From Ruminococcaceae bacterium BL-6 (GTDB taxonomy: Bacteria; Bacillota; Clostridia; Oscillospirales; Acutalibacteraceae), in contig LR778135.1 in NCBI GenBank assembly GCA_902810075.1, forward strand, positions 1,302,001 to 1,366,000: DNA of 64,000 bases. Reading direction: 5' to 3'. Positions 25,921 through 34,290 of this stretch are shown here, piece by piece. The notes under the pieces were generated by a model that was not told the origin of the DNA, did not search any database, and worked only from the letters and a program-made list of their open reading frames with translations. Each line of letters starts with the position of its first letter. Positions within the stretch are counted from its first letter, which is position 1. A program made the translations under genes and the position numbers.

Positions 25921-26775
25921 ATGTCGTTGACAGGTTCAGCAGAAATATTAAAAAAGGCACAGGAGGGACATTATGCAGTCGGAGCGTTTAATGCGGAAAA
26001 TATGGAAATGGTACAGGCCATTATAGATGCGGCGGAAGAGATGAATTCCCCCGTCATCATTCAGACGACCCCGGGGACGATCAAGTATGCGGATACCGAT
26101 CTGTTCCGCGCGATGGTATCTGCAAGGGCGAAAGATTCCAAAGTGCCCGTCGCCCTTCATCTGGATCATGGTAACAGCTGTGAGCTCTGCGGGCGGGCGG
26201 TCGCGTCCGGATATACTTCCGTTATGATCGACGGGTCGAAATTGCCGTATGAGCAGAATATTGAGCTTTCCAGGCGCGTCGTGGAGCTGGCGTCCGGAGC
26301 CGGGGTCCCGGTGGAAGCCGAATTGGGGACGGTCGGCGGGAAAGAAGACAGCAAAACGGTGGCGGACCGGGATGTCCTTTATACCGATCCGGAGCAGGCG
26401 CGGGATTTCGCCCGTCAGACCGGGGTCCAGTCTTTGGCGGTCGCGATCGGGACGGCGCACGGCTTTTACAAGGGGGAACCGAAGCTCGACTTCGGCCGCT
26501 TGAAAGAAATCAGACAGGTAGTCCCGATCCCGCTGGTGCTGCACGGCGCCTCCGGCCTTCCCGATTCCGCCGTAAAGCAGGCGGTCGGGCTTGGAATCTG
26601 CAAGGTCAACTTCGCGACGGAGCTTCGCGTCGCCTTCACAAAAGGCGTCCGTTCCGTTTTGGATTCGGATGTGAAAGTATATGATCCCAAGAAATACAAT
26701 GCGTCCGGCCGGGAGGAAGTCAAAAAGCTGGTGATGCATAAAATCAGGGTTTGCGGGTCGGAAGGGAAAGCATGA
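25921..26775 (+). CDS. Class II ketose-bisphosphate aldolase (Fba/GatY/KbaY type)
   Basis: Zinc-dependent aldolase, 284 residues, cleaving a ketose phosphate to dihydroxyacetone phosphate and an aldehyde. Metal and substrate residues are seen in VALHLDHGNS, AIGTAHGFYKGEPKLDF and LVLHGASGLPD. The loop VEAELGTVGGKED is typical. Length and sequence suit fructose-1,6-, tagatose-1,6- or fructose-1-phosphate-type substrates, and the locus does not decide between them. AAGGAGG precedes the ATG. Confidence 0.88.
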   Translation: MSLTGSAEILKKAQEGHYAVGAFNAENMEMVQAIIDAAEEMNSPVIIQTTPGTIKYADTDLFRAMVSARAKDSKVPVALHLDHGNSCELCGRAVASGYTSVMIDGSKLPYEQNIELSRRVVELASGAGVPVEAELGTVGGKEDSKTVADRDVLYTDPEQARDFARQTGVQSLAVAIGTAHGFYKGEPKLDFGRLKEIRQVVPIPLVLHGASGLPDSAVKQAVGLGICKVNFATELRVAFTKGVRSVLDSDVKVYDPKKYNASGREEVKKLVMHKIRVCGSEGKA

Positions 26776-26805
26776 GACCGTCCTGCTTCAGATTACATGG
26801 CTGAA

Positions 26806-26843
26806 ATGTCCGTCTTCCTCGCTTAAGGCGGGAAGACGGACAT
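26806..26843 (+). terminator. Hairpin after the class II aldolase gene
   Basis: ATGTCCGTCTTCC pairs perfectly with GGAAGACGGACAT over a 12-base loop. No T-run follows, so it may be a weak terminator or an mRNA-stabilising stem. Confidence 0.55.
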
Positions 26844-26929
26844 AACCATCCGGAAATTTAATTGGAAATAAAATATCGGAGCGTGTTGTCGTTTGAATTA
26901 TTATTTGAAAGAAATTGAGGTGACATAAT

Positions 26930-28567
26930 ATGAAAAACGATGAACTGGATGAAAACAGTATAACGATCCGGGTAGTGATTGCGGATGATGAATATAAAGT
27001 GTGCCAGCTGATTTGTCAGCTGATCGATTGGAAAGCTTTGGATATGAAATTGGTCGGAACGGCATCGAATGGAATAGAGGCATTGAAGATCATCGAAGAG
27101 GAAAAGCCGGATCTGGCATTGACGGATATCAGGATGCCCGGATACGACGGCATGGAATTATTGAGGCGGGCCCGGAAAATAAATCCCGACATGGAATTCA
27201 TCGTCATCAGCGGATATTCCCATTTTGAATACGCCCAGGCGGCGATTCAATGCGGCGTATGCGATTATATTCTGAAGCCGATCAACCGGAATTTATTGAA
27301 TACGACATTGCAGAAGGTCCGCCAGCGCTGCCTGGAAAAACGGTCCCTGCGGATTCAGGTGAAGCAGAAGGCGGCGGATGTGGCAAGGCTGCGAAAAACG
27401 TTTTGGAACGACATGGTATTGGAACGCTCTCCTAAAAAAATAGAAGAGATCAATCAAAAATATCATTACCATTTTGAAAACGGAATTTTTCAGTCCTTTA
27501 TGATACTTGCGGATGTCCAGGGCGACAGCGGAATCGATCAAATCTATGAAAATCATGTTTTTGAGCTGATGCCGCTGAAGACCCTGGTTTATCTGCAGAA
27601 TTATGTTCAGCCGTTTTGTCTGGAACTGGAGACCTTCTGCCAGAACGGAAAAATATACGGAATCATCAATTATCTGCCAGAAAAGAAAGAAAAAATCCGT
27701 GAGGAGTTTAAAAATTTTATTCATTCCCTGCGGCTGGACCTGAGCGCTTTCGAGTATCTGCGCTTTCATCTGAGCACAAGCAATCCTTTTGACACGATCG
27801 AGGACCTTTTGAAAGCATATCATCAGTGCGAGAGGGCAATGGGCCAGCGTTTACTGACGGAAGAGGACAGCTTTTTTGAAAAGGTTCCGGCCGATGCGGA
27901 ATATGACGAGGATACCATCCTGAAAAATTTCGGTCAGAAAATACAGCAGGGGCTGGACCTGCAAAGGAAAGATCAGATCAAAGACGCCGTTCTGGAGCTG
28001 GAGTCCGTGGCGGTGGAACGGGGGCTGAACGGCTGCCAGATCTTTGTACTGGCTCAGAAGGCGTATCATTTGTTCCTTTTGACGAGCATCGTTTTCAGCG
28101 ATCTTCATTTTAAAGACAGGGAAAAGCTGGAAAATGAATTCAACAGCAAGGCTTTCTTATGCGGCAGTGAAAAACAGCTTTTTCTGTTTCTGACGGAAAG
28201 CTGCCAAAAGGATCTGGAAGACGCGTGCCAGTGGATCGACCAGGAAAAGATCAAACCGATTTCCCAGGCGAAGCAGTATATCCGGGAGCATTATTCAGAA
28301 GCGCTCAATCTGGATCACGTCAGTTCCAAGGTCGGCTTCAGCCCAAGTTATTTCAGCACGATGTTCCGGAAGGAAACGGGAAAGACTTTTTTGGAATATC
28401 TGACGGATGTCCGAATTGAAGAGGCAAAGAAGCTATTAAGGGAGAGCCGCATTACGATTGAGCTGATCTGCAATATGGTGGGCAGCAATGACAGCAAGCG
28501 CTTCTCCAAAACCTTCAAAAGAGAAACGGGAATCAGCCCGAAGGAATATCGAAATCTGTATTCATAA
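26930..28567 (+). CDS. YesN-type response regulator with AraC output domain
   Basis: Transcription factor of a two-component system, 545 residues. The receiver domain (about residues 12-130) has acidic ADDE, phosphoacceptor Asp66 in LTDIRMPGYDG, and the Lys in YILKPINR. A long linker domain of about 300 residues without a recognised motif follows. The C-terminal 100 residues are an AraC/XylS double helix-turn-helix (VSSKVGFSPSYFSTMFRKETG and SNDSKRFSKTFKRETG). GAGGTG precedes the ATG. It heads an operon with the kinase and the degenerate ABC protein, and most likely controls the sugar locus upstream. Confidence 0.9.
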   Translation: MKNDELDENSITIRVVIADDEYKVCQLICQLIDWKALDMKLVGTASNGIEALKIIEEEKPDLALTDIRMPGYDGMELLRRARKINPDMEFIVISGYSHFEYAQAAIQCGVCDYILKPINRNLLNTTLQKVRQRCLEKRSLRIQVKQKAADVARLRKTFWNDMVLERSPKKIEEINQKYHYHFENGIFQSFMILADVQGDSGIDQIYENHVFELMPLKTLVYLQNYVQPFCLELETFCQNGKIYGIINYLPEKKEKIREEFKNFIHSLRLDLSAFEYLRFHLSTSNPFDTIEDLLKAYHQCERAMGQRLLTEEDSFFEKVPADAEYDEDTILKNFGQKIQQGLDLQRKDQIKDAVLELESVAVERGLNGCQIFVLAQKAYHLFLLTSIVFSDLHFKDREKLENEFNSKAFLCGSEKQLFLFLTESCQKDLEDACQWIDQEKIKPISQAKQYIREHYSEALNLDHVSSKVGFSPSYFSTMFRKETGKTFLEYLTDVRIEEAKKLLRESRITIELICNMVGSNDSKRFSKTFKRETGISPKEYRNLYS

Positions 28568-28587
28568 TAAAGGATGCCATATCAGCC

Positions 28588-29613
28588 ATGAAAAAATTTC
28601 TTTCCGTACGGTTTGTTTATTTTGGCGCGGCCATAGGCTGTCTCGCCGCGGTGCTTTCCCTGATCGGCTTCCTCGCGGCCTGGCGGACAAAATGGTTTGT
28701 CCCTTTCGCCATAGTTCTGGCACTGCTTTTTTGCACCTTGCTTCTGACCTGCTTCTTTCTTTGGAAACCGTATTGTGAAACAACCCGTATCATCAAGATT
28801 TTCGCCGCATCCCTGTCGACTAAAGAAATCGATCGGATACAGGTGCATTACAATCCCCAGATGAAGCTGCTCGGGGAGCATCTGAAAGAGAGCATGAAGG
28901 TGTCTTCCGCTTTTGAGCTGAGCAAACGTCAGGCACAGTATCAGGCCCTGCAAAATCAGATCAATCCGCATTTTTTGTACAATACGCTGGAAAGCATCAG
29001 AAGCGAAGCCTTGTTGGCAGGCTTGGACAGCGTCGCCGATATGTGTGAAGCGTTGGCATGCTTTTTTCGCTATACCATCAGCAATATGAAAGATCTGGTT
29101 GCGATCGAGGACGAGATTCAGAATATTCGGAATTATTTTTATATTCAGCAGTACAGGTTCGGAAGCCGGCTGAAACTGGTCGTTGATTGCGACGAGGAGG
29201 ATCGGGACGTCGTCGTCAAATGCACGATTCCGAAGCTGACGCTGCAGCCGATTGTGGAAAACGCCATCATTCATGGAATCGAGCAGAAGATCGGGGAAGG
29301 GATCGTCACCATCAGATTCGTTTTGACCGAAACGCGCGTGATCATCGAAGTGATGGATAACGGCGTTGGCATGGATGAAAAAACGCTCGAAAAGATCAAT
29401 GAAAATATGCAGGATCGTATTTTGAATCATAAGGACGGAAGCGGCATCGCCATCGCGAACGTCAATAACCGCATCAAGCTTTTGTTCGGCGAGGATTACG
29501 GGATCGTCGTCTATTCGACGGTAGGGGTCGGGACGGATGTCGAGATTGCGCTGCCCCGCACCATGGAACGAAGGAAAGAATTTTTGCGGGATGAAACGGA
29601 AGGCGCAAAATGA
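28588..29613 (+). CDS. YesM-type sensor histidine kinase without a large external domain
   Basis: Membrane histidine kinase, 341 residues. Two helices (about 7-30 and 38-59) are joined by only about seven residues, so there is almost no extracytoplasmic sensor, unlike classical YesM proteins that carry about 250 outside residues. The His_kinase domain has the phosphoacceptor His128 in NQINPHFLYNTLES. The ATPase domain has the N-box VENAIIHGIEQK and G-boxes DNGVGMD and GSGIAIANVNNR. It lies 20 bases after the regulator gene and its stop overlaps the next start (ATGA). Its signal must come from inside the membrane or from a partner protein. Confidence 0.9.
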   Translation: MKKFLSVRFVYFGAAIGCLAAVLSLIGFLAAWRTKWFVPFAIVLALLFCTLLLTCFFLWKPYCETTRIIKIFAASLSTKEIDRIQVHYNPQMKLLGEHLKESMKVSSAFELSKRQAQYQALQNQINPHFLYNTLESIRSEALLAGLDSVADMCEALACFFRYTISNMKDLVAIEDEIQNIRNYFYIQQYRFGSRLKLVVDCDEEDRDVVVKCTIPKLTLQPIVENAIIHGIEQKIGEGIVTIRFVLTETRVIIEVMDNGVGMDEKTLEKINENMQDRILNHKDGSGIAIANVNNRIKLLFGEDYGIVVYSTVGVGTDVEIALPRTMERRKEFLRDETEGAK

Positions 29614-31070
29614 AAAAAGAAATCCTTCGGATGGAACATATCGTATGCTCGGAGGACGGGTCGCCTGTGTTGAACCATTTCAGCATGCAAATATTTAAAG
29701 GAGAAATCTATGGCCTTTTATGTTTGGAGCAGCATGGAATCACAAAAATGATCGAACTGATTTGCCGAAACCAGCCAATCCAGTACGGCCAGGTGTTTTT
29801 TGAGGAGAAGCTTGTCAATCATTTTGAAAACAACAGCCGTTCCAAAAACCGGGTCACATTGATCGGAAATAAAAGCTGCCTGATCGACAGCCTGTCTCTT
29901 GCCGATAATCTGTTTGTCATCAGATCCGGATTCCGCAGGCATATTATCCCGGAGAAAGCCATTCGGATTCAGACAAGAAAGCTGCTGAATGAATTTCAGA
30001 TCAGGGTATCGCCCCTGTCTTTGGCGGAAGAACTTACGACGTACGAGAGGCTTGTTGTGGAACTGCTCCGCGCGATGATTGCGGGCAACCGTCTGATCAT
30101 TCTGTGGCAGGTTTCGGATTTGTTGAGCAGCGAGGAGCTGCTCCGCTTCCATGAGCTGATCCGAAAGCTGGCCCAAAAAGGGTATACTTTTTTATATATT
30201 TACAATCACCATGAGGTGCTTAGGACCGTCTGCGACCGGATCAGCGTTTTTGAAAACGGGCATATTGAAAAGGTCTTTTTTGAATCCGACGGTATTGAGG
30301 AAAAAATAAGAGATGTGTTTGCCCGTTATTCTTACGATAAGCTGCTGCAGTTGAAACCGGATGCCCAAAAGAGCTTTCCCATGTCCCCCGTTTTGGAACT
30401 GAAGCATATCTGCACGGAAAATATGAAGGATTTTTCTTTGTCGGTCAGGCCGGGAGAAAACGTCCTGATTCTGGATCAAAGCAATACGATCTTATGGGAG
30501 CTGTCTTCCATCTTTTCAGGGATCAAACGGGATTATGCCGGAAAAATAGAGCCCGAAAACCTGATCGGAAGCTATCATATCGCGGTGATCCCAAGAGACC
30601 CTACTTCCAGTTTGCTGTTCCCGGATCTCAGCTATCTTGACAATCTGTGCTTCCCGCTTTCAGAGAAAGTTCCGTTTTTCTGGCAGAAGCAATCGTTGCG
30701 GAAAAGCATCTTGAAAGAATTTCGCCCGGAATTGGGGGATCTTCTGGATCAGCCGCAACTGTATGATCTGCACAGCAGGGACTTGTATCAATTGATCTAT
30801 TACCGGTACCTGATTGTAAAGCCCAGGCTCATTATTTGCATGCAGCCGCTTTCCGGAGTGGATATGTATATCAGGACTTATATTCTGGAAATGATCACAA
30901 AGCTGTGCAAAGAAGGGATCGCGGTTTTAACATTGAATACGGAATTATACGATACCCTGTATACGGCGGACCGTATCATACAGGTCGAAAACGGACGCAT
31001 CATCAATGAATTCCTTCGGGATGAGTTCGAAAAGCTGCGGACCATCAATAAGGGATTGTATCCCGACTGA
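29610..31070 (+). CDS. Degenerate tandem ABC protein (RbsA-like pseudo-ATPase)
   Basis: A 486-residue protein with the length and two-domain plan of RbsA-type sugar ATPases but without catalytic motifs. In domain 1 the Walker A region (residues 37-47) reads CLEQHGITKM with no P-loop Gly/Lys pattern. Walker B (161-168) reads RLIILWQV, so both acidic residues are gone. In domain 2 the P-loop region (about 287-297) reads ILDQSNTIL, and Walker B reads LIICMQPLSGVD, keeping the GVD of RbsA (compare FDEPTRGVD in the intact paralogue at 16768). Neither domain has an LSGG signature. It overlaps the kinase gene by four bases, so a regulatory role with the two-component system is likelier than transport. 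No cofactor or binding function can be read from sequence. Confidence 0.85.
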   Translation: MKKEILRMEHIVCSEDGSPVLNHFSMQIFKGEIYGLLCLEQHGITKMIELICRNQPIQYGQVFFEEKLVNHFENNSRSKNRVTLIGNKSCLIDSLSLADNLFVIRSGFRRHIIPEKAIRIQTRKLLNEFQIRVSPLSLAEELTTYERLVVELLRAMIAGNRLIILWQVSDLLSSEELLRFHELIRKLAQKGYTFLYIYNHHEVLRTVCDRISVFENGHIEKVFFESDGIEEKIRDVFARYSYDKLLQLKPDAQKSFPMSPVLELKHICTENMKDFSLSVRPGENVLILDQSNTILWELSSIFSGIKRDYAGKIEPENLIGSYHIAVIPRDPTSSLLFPDLSYLDNLCFPLSEKVPFFWQKQSLRKSILKEFRPELGDLLDQPQLYDLHSRDLYQLIYYRYLIVKPRLIICMQPLSGVDMYIRTYILEMITKLCKEGIAVLTLNTELYDTLYTADRIIQVENGRIINEFLRDEFEKLRTINKGLYPD

Positions 31071-31234
31071 ACACCATGGAACTCCGCCGGCTTCTATTTC
31101 CGGCAGGAAGATTTGCCGGTTGCCGATGTGTGGCGGACCGTGTCATTGAGGCTTTGCAGACGATTGGTTTCGGAAAGGAACATCCATATCGATTTTGTCC
31201 CATTTTCCACCGAATTCGATATCCAGAAAAATGA

Positions 31235-31285
31235 GCAGGGAGCCCGGGCACGATTTTTTCCGCGCCCCGGGCTCCCTGCAGTTTT
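31235..31285 (+). terminator. Terminator after the two-component/ABC operon
   Basis: GCAGGGAGCCCGGG (31235-31248) pairs perfectly with CCCGGGCTCCCTGC (31266-31279), followed by AGTTTTG. It lies 165 bases past the stop of the degenerate ABC gene. The stretch between holds no gene that I can support. Confidence 0.75.
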
Positions 31286-31373
31286 GTCCGGAATATCAGG
31301 GAAAAAGCATACACGGCCTGCGGCCGGAGCAGGGGTCAAAGATTAGAAATGAACGTTAAAATCATATCATATA

Positions 31374-31432
31374 CAGTTAAAATACTATTTAATACTGTTA
31401 TCGTTGACTTTTGGATGATTCTGCCCTATAAT
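31374..31432 (+). promoter_or_regulatory. Promoter and possible operator of the HTH-MFS pair
   Basis: TTGACT (31404-31409), 17 bases and TATAAT (31427-31432) form a near-consensus promoter. Directly upstream, CAGT...ACTG ends flank an inner TTAAAATA / TATTTAA pair (31374-31397), an imperfect inverted repeat that could bind the HTH protein encoded next. Confidence 0.6.
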
Positions 31433-31462
31433 GTCTCTGAAAAAGGAAGGGGACTTTCTGCG

Positions 31463-31951
31463 ATGGATCACGATATTCTGAATCTGGAGCAGGCGATGGA
31501 ATTGTTGGGGGTCAGCGAGAAAACGCTGATCAAGCTGCTGCGGGAAGAACACATTCCCGCCCGGAAGATCGGGCGGGAATGGCGGTTCAGCCGGCAGGCC
31601 CTGATCGACTGGCTGGCGGCTGGGGATTCCATCGACTATATCAATCAAAACGAGCTGTACCGGGTTTCCAGGGATACGCCCGGCGATTCTTCGGAGCTGT
31701 TTCGCAAAATCGGCGAAGCCTTGTCCGAGGTGGAGGAGCACGGCAACAACATCAAGGCCGTTCTGGAAGAGCTCGACCGCGATATCTTCATCCCCGAAAA
31801 CGCCACGCTGCGGGTCAGTTACAAACAGCAGCGGGAGGTGGAAAAGCTGGAATTCAAGATTTTCTGGGACCTGCGCGAGGATTCCAGGCTGGAGGCCAAC
31901 CAGAAATATATTCCGGCCGGCCGCCAGGGCGGCGGAAAGATCCTTCCGTAA
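31463..31951 (+). CDS. Excisionase-type helix-turn-helix DNA-binding protein
   Basis: A 162-residue protein. The first 55 residues form a MerR/excisionase-like winged helix: LNLEQAMELLGVSEKTLIKL, then IPARKIGREWRFSRQALIDWL. The remaining 100 residues are charged and unrecognised. No integrase lies nearby, so this is a transcription factor rather than a phage excisionase. ATG 31463 follows AAGGAAGGGG; an ATG at 31349 lies upstream of the promoter and is rejected. The MFS gene begins directly after its stop, suggesting local control of the exporter. Confidence 0.75.
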   Translation: MDHDILNLEQAMELLGVSEKTLIKLLREEHIPARKIGREWRFSRQALIDWLAAGDSIDYINQNELYRVSRDTPGDSSELFRKIGEALSEVEEHGNNIKAVLEELDRDIFIPENATLRVSYKQQREVEKLEFKIFWDLREDSRLEANQKYIPAGRQGGGKILP

Positions 31952-33202
31952 TTGGAACAGGGAGAAAAGGGGAGAGGTTTTATTAAAAAGATCTCGAAAG
32001 GACTCCGCATGATCCTGATGATCGGCTGCTGCGGAGCCCTGGCGATTTTCAGCTCCACGATATCCAAATCTCCGATTCTGCCGATCTTCGCCAAAAGCCT
32101 GGGGGCGGACGGCGCACAGATCGGGTGGATCGCTTCGGCCTCCACGGTCCCCGGAATCTTGATCAGCTATGTCGCCGGGGACCTGGCAGACCGTTTCGGC
32201 TATCGGAAAATCATGATCGGGTCGCTGATTGTCTTTTCCAGCGCGCCGTTTCTGTATCTGCTTGTCCAAACACCGTTGGAGCTGGGGGCCGTCCGGTTTT
32301 ATCACGGCTTTGCGACCGCCGCTTTCGGCCCCGTGGCGATGGCTGTCGTCGCGGCCTTCAGCCCGAAAGACCATACGGGGCAAAACCTGTCCCTGTATTC
32401 CTCGGCGACTTTGGTCGGCCGTGCGCTGGCCCCGGCCGCGGGCGGCGCCCTCTATCAGTTCGGCGGGTATTCCTTCGTCTATCTGACCGCCGGAGCAGCC
32501 GCGCTCATTGCCCTGGCGTCGGCCGCCTGGTTTTTTCGCAGATCGGAAGATAAGGGAAGCGTGCCATCTGCCCGTCCCGGAGACGACGGGGGCGAAAAAG
32601 TCCCATTTTTTCGGAAGCTTTGGGGCGTGCTGAGCTATCGGCCTTTGTTTTTGGTAGGGCTGCTCGACGCCTGCTCCTATTTCGCCTACGGCGCGTTTGA
32701 AATGATTTTCCCGCTTTACGCGGAACAGCTCGGCATGTCCAAAACGGAAATCGGCCTGCTGCTGGGGATGCAGCTGGTCGGGATGATTCTGTTCAAGCCG
32801 CTGTTCGGCCGAGCGTCGGACCGTCTGGGTCGCCTGCCTATGATGATCTCCGGGCTGCTGACCTGCACATTGGCCTTTTTCCTGCTTGCCGTTTTGAAAT
32901 CCGTTTTTGCGATGATCCCGTTGATCCTTGTTTACGGCCTTGGGTTCGCCCTGATCACCGCAAGCACCAGTGCTTTGGCGGCGGATGTCGCGCGGGCAGG
33001 CCAGCTGGGCGCGTCGCTGGGAATCCTGAGCACGCTGATGGATGTCGGCCAGACCTTCGGCCCTCCGGCAATCGGCGAGGTCAGCGATCTCTGCGGCTAC
33101 AACGGCGGCATCGGGATGCTGGGAATCCTGTTCCTGCTCGCGGCCACCGGATGCGTCGTGGCTTTTCTGAAACAGCGCAGGGCAGATCGGATCCGGAAGT
33201 GA
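31952..33202 (+). CDS. MFS transporter, drug-efflux type
   Basis: Membrane transporter of the major facilitator superfamily with about 12 helices in up to 416 residues. The motif-A loop between helices 2 and 3 is AGDLADRFGYRKIM, and its second copy is GRASDRLGRLPMM; GRALAPAAGGALYQFGG matches the drug-efflux motif C region. The start is uncertain. TTG 31952 lies next to the previous stop with a weak site. A strong GGGGAGAGG points at an unusual ATT at 31982. ATG 32009 is the first ATG. The substrate is unknown. It ends before a strong terminator. Confidence 0.85.
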   Translation: MEQGEKGRGFIKKISKGLRMILMIGCCGALAIFSSTISKSPILPIFAKSLGADGAQIGWIASASTVPGILISYVAGDLADRFGYRKIMIGSLIVFSSAPFLYLLVQTPLELGAVRFYHGFATAAFGPVAMAVVAAFSPKDHTGQNLSLYSSATLVGRALAPAAGGALYQFGGYSFVYLTAGAAALIALASAAWFFRRSEDKGSVPSARPGDDGGEKVPFFRKLWGVLSYRPLFLVGLLDACSYFAYGAFEMIFPLYAEQLGMSKTEIGLLLGMQLVGMILFKPLFGRASDRLGRLPMMISGLLTCTLAFFLLAVLKSVFAMIPLILVYGLGFALITASTSALAADVARAGQLGASLGILSTLMDVGQTFGPPAIGEVSDLCGYNGGIGMLGILFLLAATGCVVAFLKQRRADRIRK

Positions 33203-33220
33203 AAGGTCAAAAAATTTTTA

Positions 33221-33265
33221 AAAAGCGGCGTGTGTTGTTCAAGGATAACACACGCCGCTTTTCTT
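33221..33265 (+). terminator. Terminator after the MFS gene
   Basis: AAAAGCGGCGTGTGTT pairs perfectly with AACACACGCCGCTTTT across a 10-base loop, followed by CTTTGG. It can act in both directions. Confidence 0.85.
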
Positions 33266-33333
33266 TGGCCATACAGCCCGTCCGGATTCATGATTCCGCT
33301 TCTTTGGAGGCATACTAAAAAATAAGAAAGTAG

Positions 33334-33537
33334 GTGATCAAGAAGGTGATCGAAAAAAGATATGTCTGCCGGAAGTCCCAGCCCGGCACCTGGATCGTGG
33401 GGTCTTACGACCCGCAGGGCTATCTGGTGGAGGAAAGCTCGTGGAACAGCGCCGCCGAAGCGGTGGAGCATCTGCATCATCTGCTAAGCAGGGAAGCGGG
33501 AGAGGGCGGCGAGGAAGATACAGCCCCAAAAGCGTAG
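33334..33537 (+). CDS. Small hypothetical protein
   Basis: A 67-residue open frame beginning with GTG (33334) or the in-frame GTG at 33346, with purine-rich AGAAAGTAGG or AAGAAGG before them. The composition looks protein-like: a basic N terminus with RYVCRKS, an aromatic stretch TWIVGSYDPQGYLVEESSW, a helix EAVEHLHHLL, then an acidic tail. I do not recognise a family. It is flanked by the MFS terminator and the DUF2975 promoter. Confidence 0.45.
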   Translation: MIKKVIEKRYVCRKSQPGTWIVGSYDPQGYLVEESSWNSAAEAVEHLHHLLSREAGEGGEEDTAPKA

Positions 33538-33741
33538 AAGCGCGCGCCGCTCTTTTGTGGAACGGGAGCCAAAGGGAAGAACAGGATGAATACGATGATG
33601 TGCAGTGTTTCCATGGACGGGTGCACGAAGAAGCAACTGCCAAATAACGAGATAGACAGCCAACAGATGAATGTATCTCCATAATAACTGACTCAAACAG
33701 TAAACAACAATGACAATATTTCTGTTTACAGAAAATATTTA

Positions 33742-33770
33742 TTGACAAACGATAAATATTTATTTATAAT
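33742..33770 (+). promoter_or_regulatory. Promoter of the DUF2975/XRE pair
   Basis: TTGACA, 17 bases and TATAAT form a perfect-consensus promoter. The 29-base stretch differs at only four positions from the promoter at 50833-50861, including identical ATATTTATT before the -10. Confidence 0.8.
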
Positions 33771-33800
33771 TGAGTAAATCAGAAAGAGAGAGGTGCTTTC

Positions 33801-34280
33801 ATGAAACGCTGTTCGACTATCATCCTTCGGTGCGCGGTTGCTTTCGCTGGAGTTGTCATGCTTGCCATATGTGGTGTTATTGCATGGATTGCTTTCTTTG
33901 AAAACAGGCCCGATCCATATCACATGGAATATATCGGGCTTATTGGGACATACGCAGCGGCCGTACCCTATTTTATCGCGCTGCATCAAGCAATGAAATT
34001 GTTGAAATATATTGACACCGGTTGTGCGTTTTCGGAATTGTCTGTAAAGTCTTTGGATATTATTACACACTGCGCTATTGTTGTTTTTATGATTGTTACA
34101 GTGGGAGGATTACCTTTCTTTTATACACTGGTGCAATTAGACGATGACACGCCGGGGTTTTTGTTGCTGGGCCTGCTAATCTCGGGTAGCGCATTTTTAA
34201 TTGCCGTTTTTACTTCCGTGTTGAAACGACTTTTACAGGACGCTATCGATGTCAAATCGGAAAACGATTTGACAATATGA
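33801..34280 (+). CDS. DUF2975-family membrane protein
   Basis: A 159-residue membrane protein with four predicted helices (about 10-32, 45-62, 80-103, 115-138). Small integral proteins of this kind, followed by a short XRE-type regulator, form a common Firmicute gene pair of unknown function. The spacing and the GAGAGAGG ribosome binding site are good. The regulator starts 10 bases after its stop. The gene is more AT-rich than the chromosomal average, which hints at acquisition. Confidence 0.75.
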   Translation: MKRCSTIILRCAVAFAGVVMLAICGVIAWIAFFENRPDPYHMEYIGLIGTYAAAVPYFIALHQAMKLLKYIDTGCAFSELSVKSLDIITHCAIVVFMIVTVGGLPFFYTLVQLDDDTPGFLLLGLLISGSAFLIAVFTSVLKRLLQDAIDVKSENDLTI

Positions 34281-34290
34281 GGTGACGAAG

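Noticed and set aside
31113..31346. Rightward 77-codon open frame after the degenerate ABC gene
   Set aside because: It spans a perfect terminator stem and has no ribosome binding site.
31463..31951. Reading the excisionase-type HTH gene as part of a prophage
   Set aside because: No integrase, phage structural gene or attachment repeats nearby, and it is coupled to an MFS exporter.
33586..33684. 32-codon mini-ORF (MNTMMCSVSMDG...)
   Set aside because: AGG lies too close to the ATG and there is no other support. It could be a small peptide, but I cannot defend it.
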